A stretch of 26,910 bases of DNA from assembly GCA_041287635.1 (NCBI GenBank), contig JBGGNG010000031.1:1-26910 (forward strand), in the 5' to 3' direction. Each line of letters starts with the position of its first letter. Position 1 is the first letter of the stretch. This document shows positions 24,371 to 26,910 of this stretch, in pieces. The position numbers were made by a program, and so were the translations under genes. Source of the stretch: JAOUEA01 sp041287635 (GTDB lineage Bacteria; Actinomycetota; UBA4738; HRBIN12). A model generated the notes under the pieces. It made no database searches and was not told the origin of the DNA. It saw nothing but the letters and a program-made list of their open reading frames with translations.

Positions 24371-25720
24371 ATGGACGTCCCGGAGACCCGCTACGCCAAG
24401 ACGGTTGACGGCGTCCACATCGCCTACCAGGTCTTCGGGGAGGGTCCGATCGACGTGGTGTTCTCGTTCGGCGAGGTCTCGAACGTGGACCAGATGTGGG
24501 ACCTGCCCGAGATCGCGAACTTCTTTCGCCGCCTGGCTTCGTTCTCGCGTGTCATCGCCTTCGATCCCAGAGGCAACGGCTGCTCGGATCGCGACCTCGG
24601 CACCGCATCGTTCGAAGCCGGCATGGACGACATCCGAGCGGTCATGGACGCCGCCGACTCGGAGCGGGCCATCCTGTTCGGCGCCCAGGACGGGGGCATG
24701 ATCTGCGCCCTGTTCGCGGCCTCCTTCCCCGAGCGATCGGCCGGGTTGATCTTGTTGAACAGCTCGGCGTGCGGCCTCTGGGCCCCCGACTACCCGTGGG
24801 GCTGGACCGACGACGAATGGGACGGGTATATGTCCAAGGTCGACGCCGGGTGGGGAACGCTCGCGCATGCCGAGGAGCACCTCCGCTGGATGGCACCGAG
24901 CCGCACGATGGACGTGGCCACCGTCGCACGGTGGGCCCGGTTCTTCCGCTCGGCGGCGAGCCCCGGGTCGATGATGGCGCTCGACCGGATGATCCACGAC
25001 AGCGACGTGCGAGCGGTCCTCCCGACGATCCAGGTGCCCGCCCTGGTGATGCACTCGATCGGCAACCCGGTCGAGCGGGCCGAGCAGGCGCGGTACATCG
25101 CGGAACGGATCCACGGGTCGACGCTGGTGGAGCTCCCCTTCGATGACCACATGTGGTTCCTGGATGCCGCCGATGCGGTGATCGACAACGTGGAGCGGTT
25201 CGCCGGGCGTATCCGCGACGACGACGACGAGTTCGACCGGGTACTGGCGACCGTGCTCTTCACGGACATCGTGGACTCGACGGCCCAGAGCGCCGCGATG
25301 GGCGACCGAGCGTGGACGGAGATGCGTATGAAGCACGACCAGATCGTGCGAGCGAGCCTCGCGCGCTTCCGTGGGCGCGAGGTCAAGACGATGGGCGACG
25401 GGTTCCTGGCGACCTTCGACGGCCCCGCGCGGGGGGTCCGATGTGCCGAGGCGATCGCGTCGGGCGTCAAGCCGCTCGGGATCGAGATCCGCGCGGGCTT
25501 GCACACGGGGGAAGTCGCGCTCGAAGGCGATGACGTCTCGGGGCTCGGGGTCGCGATCGGCGCCAGGGTCGGTGCGAAGGCCGCAGCATCCGAGGTCTTG
25601 GTCTCCCAGACCGTCAAGGATCTGGTGGCGGGATCGAGCCTCGCTTTCGAGGATGCCGGTGAGCACGAGCTGAAGGGCGTACCCGACCGCTGGCGTCTGT
25701 ACCGGGTGGTGAGCGCCTGA
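24371..25720 (+). CDS. Alpha/beta-hydrolase-class III cyclase fusion, copy 4 of 5
   Basis: 449 residues, ATG one base after the previous stop. The hydrolase elbow is G104-A-Q106-D-G108-G: Gln at the nucleophile position, with H260 retained (FDDHMWF). The linker near 281-287 is Asp-rich (IRDDDDEFDR). The cyclase domain has D299 (LFTDIVDST) and D343 (MGDGFLATF). It alone keeps Lys (K339, EVKTMGDG) at the adenine-specifying position, so it is the best adenylate cyclase candidate, but its transition-state Asn is A395 (VAIGAR; R399 kept). Its 3' end shares a near-identical stretch with copy 3. The hydrolase half is close to copy 1 around APDYPWGW/KPDWPYGW. Confidence 0.9.
   Translation: MDVPETRYAKTVDGVHIAYQVFGEGPIDVVFSFGEVSNVDQMWDLPEIANFFRRLASFSRVIAFDPRGNGCSDRDLGTASFEAGMDDIRAVMDAADSERAILFGAQDGGMICALFAASFPERSAGLILLNSSACGLWAPDYPWGWTDDEWDGYMSKVDAGWGTLAHAEEHLRWMAPSRTMDVATVARWARFFRSAASPGSMMALDRMIHDSDVRAVLPTIQVPALVMHSIGNPVERAEQARYIAERIHGSTLVELPFDDHMWFLDAADAVIDNVERFAGRIRDDDDEFDRVLATVLFTDIVDSTAQSAAMGDRAWTEMRMKHDQIVRASLARFRGREVKTMGDGFLATFDGPARGVRCAEAIASGVKPLGIEIRAGLHTGEVALEGDDVSGLGVAIGARVGAKAAASEVLVSQTVKDLVAGSSLAFEDAGEHELKGVPDRWRLYRVVSA
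25649..25714 (+). repeat. Near-identical direct repeat, 3' end of copy 4 (pair of 24301-24366)
   Basis: Second member of the 66-base pair, encoding EDAGEHELKGVPDRWRLYRV and the following VS. The corresponding parts of copies 1 and 2 encode similar residues but with many third-base differences. Confidence 0.75.
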
Positions 25721-25721
25721 G

Positions 25722-26910
25722 ATGAGGACGCCTCAGATCAGTTACGCCAGGACTTCTGCCGGGGTCAACATCGCGTACGAGGTGCTCGGCGACGGTCCGG
25801 TCGACCTGGTGTTCGTGCCCGGCTACGCGTCGAACATCCAGTGGCATTGGCAGCTTCCGTCGTACGCGCGGTTCCTCGAACGGCTCGCCTCCTTCTCACG
25901 GTTGATCGTGATCGACCGACGCGGCACCGGGCTCTCCGACCGATACACCCCCAGGGATCTCCCTCCGCTCGAGGACCTGACCGACGACCTGGAAGCCGTG
26001 CTCGACGTTGTGGGGAGCGAGCGTCCGGTGCTGTTCGGGGCCGAGGACGGCGGGTGCATCTGCGCCCTCTTCACCGCAACGAGGCCGGACCGCGTGCGGA
26101 GCCTGGTGATCTACTCGATGGATCCAGGAGAAGGAACGTCGGCACGACCGCCCGCGGAGAGCGAGGCCTTCTGGGAGGAACTGTTCGAGCGGATCGACCG
26201 TAGCTGGGGCACGCGCGAGTACGCGTCGTGGGATCTGGGCATCTCGAATCCCGCCCACGCCGACGACGAGGCGCTCGTCTCCTGGCATGAGGCTCACCTG
26301 CGGCTCTCGGCCAGCCCGGCAACGGCCGATGCGCTGCTGCGGAATTACCGGGACACCGACGTCACGGGCATCCTCCCCTCGATCGGGGCGCCGACCCTCG
26401 TCCTCCATCGCACCGACAACCGGCTGGAACCCATCGAGCAGTCTCGACTCATCGCCCGGCTGATCCCGAACGCCGAGCTCGTGGAACTCGACGGCGACGA
26501 CCACTACTGGGTGGTGAACAACGACGACATCGCCGATGAGATCGAGACGTTCCTGACCGGCGCGCGCCCGGCTCCGCGCAGCGAACGGGTGCTCTCGACC
26601 GTGTTGTTCACCGACATCGTCGACTCCACACGGACGGCCGCCGAGCTCGGAGACGAGCGCTGGCGCGGCCTGCTTGATGCGCACCACGAGATCGTGCGCG
26701 CGGAGCTCGATCGGTTCGCCGGGGCGGAGGTGGACACCGCCGGCGACGGCTTCCTCGCCACGTTCGATGGTCCGGCGAGGGCGGTGCGATGCGCGACGAG
26801 CATCTCCAGCGCCGTCGAGCGTCTGGGCATCCGTATCCGCGCCGGCGTGCACACGGGCCGAGATCGAGGTCTCGACCGACGACGTGAAGGGCATCGCCGT
26901 GCATATCGGC
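25722..26910 (+). CDS. Alpha/beta-hydrolase-class III cyclase fusion, copy 5 of 5, frameshifted and cut by window end
   Basis: ATG one base after the copy 4 stop; 379 residues can be read before a frame problem. The hydrolase elbow is G106-A-E108-D-G110-G: Glu at the nucleophile position, H261 present (GDDHYWVV). The cyclase has D298 (LFTDIVDST), D342 (AGDGFLATF) and D338 at the purine-specifying position. After RAGVHTG at 26858 the frame leaves the family pattern; dropping one C at 26858-26859 restores GEIEVSTDDVKGIAVHIG, exactly the expected continuation with His at the transition-state Asn position. No stop appears in the shifted frame before the window ends. This is either a real +1 frameshift that kills the cyclase, or a base-call error. 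The C-terminal 50 or so residues lie outside. Confidence 0.85.
   Translation, partial: MRTPQISYARTSAGVNIAYEVLGDGPVDLVFVPGYASNIQWHWQLPSYARFLERLASFSRLIVIDRRGTGLSDRYTPRDLPPLEDLTDDLEAVLDVVGSERPVLFGAEDGGCICALFTATRPDRVRSLVIYSMDPGEGTSARPPAESEAFWEELFERIDRSWGTREYASWDLGISNPAHADDEALVSWHEAHLRLSASPATADALLRNYRDTDVTGILPSIGAPTLVLHRTDNRLEPIEQSRLIARLIPNAELVELDGDDHYWVVNNDDIADEIETFLTGARPAPRSERVLSTVLFTDIVDSTRTAAELGDERWRGLLDAHHEIVRAELDRFAGAEVDTAGDGFLATFDGPARAVRCATSISSAVERLGIRIRAGVHTGRDRGLDRRREGHRRAYR

Noticed and set aside
1..26910. tRNA, rRNA, CRISPR arrays, insertion sequences, attachment sites, riboswitches
   Set aside because: Read for short regular repeats, transposase motifs, terminal inverted repeats and cloverleaf-like segments in the gaps; none seen. 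Gaps are mostly under 150 bases.

Overview
The window is high-GC bacterial DNA, almost wall to wall genes, with many GTG/TTG starts and 4-base ATGA/GTGA gene overlaps. The gene content, the order sucC-sucD-membrane protein-purN-purH-folD (recalled to match that of Streptomyces and other Actinobacteria), and five LipJ/Rv1900c-type hydrolase-cyclase fusions all point to an actinobacterium. An uncultured, non-Streptomyces class such as Acidimicrobiia is my guess; no rRNA or tRNA is present to test it.

Layout. (1) 1-3360, plus strand: 3' end of sdhA, sdhB, a decayed gene fragment, a GAP/SfLAP-type membrane protein and an NAD-type isocitrate dehydrogenase. (2) 3361-8888, mixed strands: a 55-codon Cys-rich small gene, a four-helix membrane protein, mdh, a zinc-ribbon membrane protein, a second NAD-type isocitrate dehydrogenase (TTG start), divergent citrate synthase and a lipoprotein. 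(3) 8889-15564, minus strand: purN-purH-folD-metF-phosphotransferase-amidohydrolase, tightly packed and probably co-transcribed, with the lipoprotein gene last. (4) 15667-16428, plus: a zinc-ribbon protein with two copies of an unfamiliar YTHSG...FGIWDRQ module. (5) 16403-20138, minus: methylmalonyl-CoA mutase B12 subunit, sucC, sucD, polytopic membrane protein. (6) 20281-26910, plus: five consecutive genes, each an alpha/beta-hydrolase domain fused to a class III nucleotide cyclase; the fifth carries a frameshift and runs off the window.

Metabolic logic. Regions 1, 2 and 5 supply citrate synthase, two isocitrate dehydrogenases, succinyl-CoA ligase, succinate dehydrogenase and malate dehydrogenase, so the window is a TCA-cycle cluster; the B12 subunit feeds methylmalonyl-CoA into succinyl-CoA. 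purN and purH both use 10-formyl-tetrahydrofolate, folD makes it and metF draws on the same folate pool, so region 3 is a purine/one-carbon operon.

The most interesting part is the cyclase array. All five cyclase domains keep both metal-binding aspartates, but the nucleophile position of the hydrolase elbow reads Gln, Thr, Ser, Gln, Glu in the five copies. Only the third keeps a normal Ser with a His. The copies also differ at the purine-specifying and transition-state positions of the cyclase. This suggests an expanded set of ligand sensors that signal through cyclic nucleotides; that is inference from sequence only.
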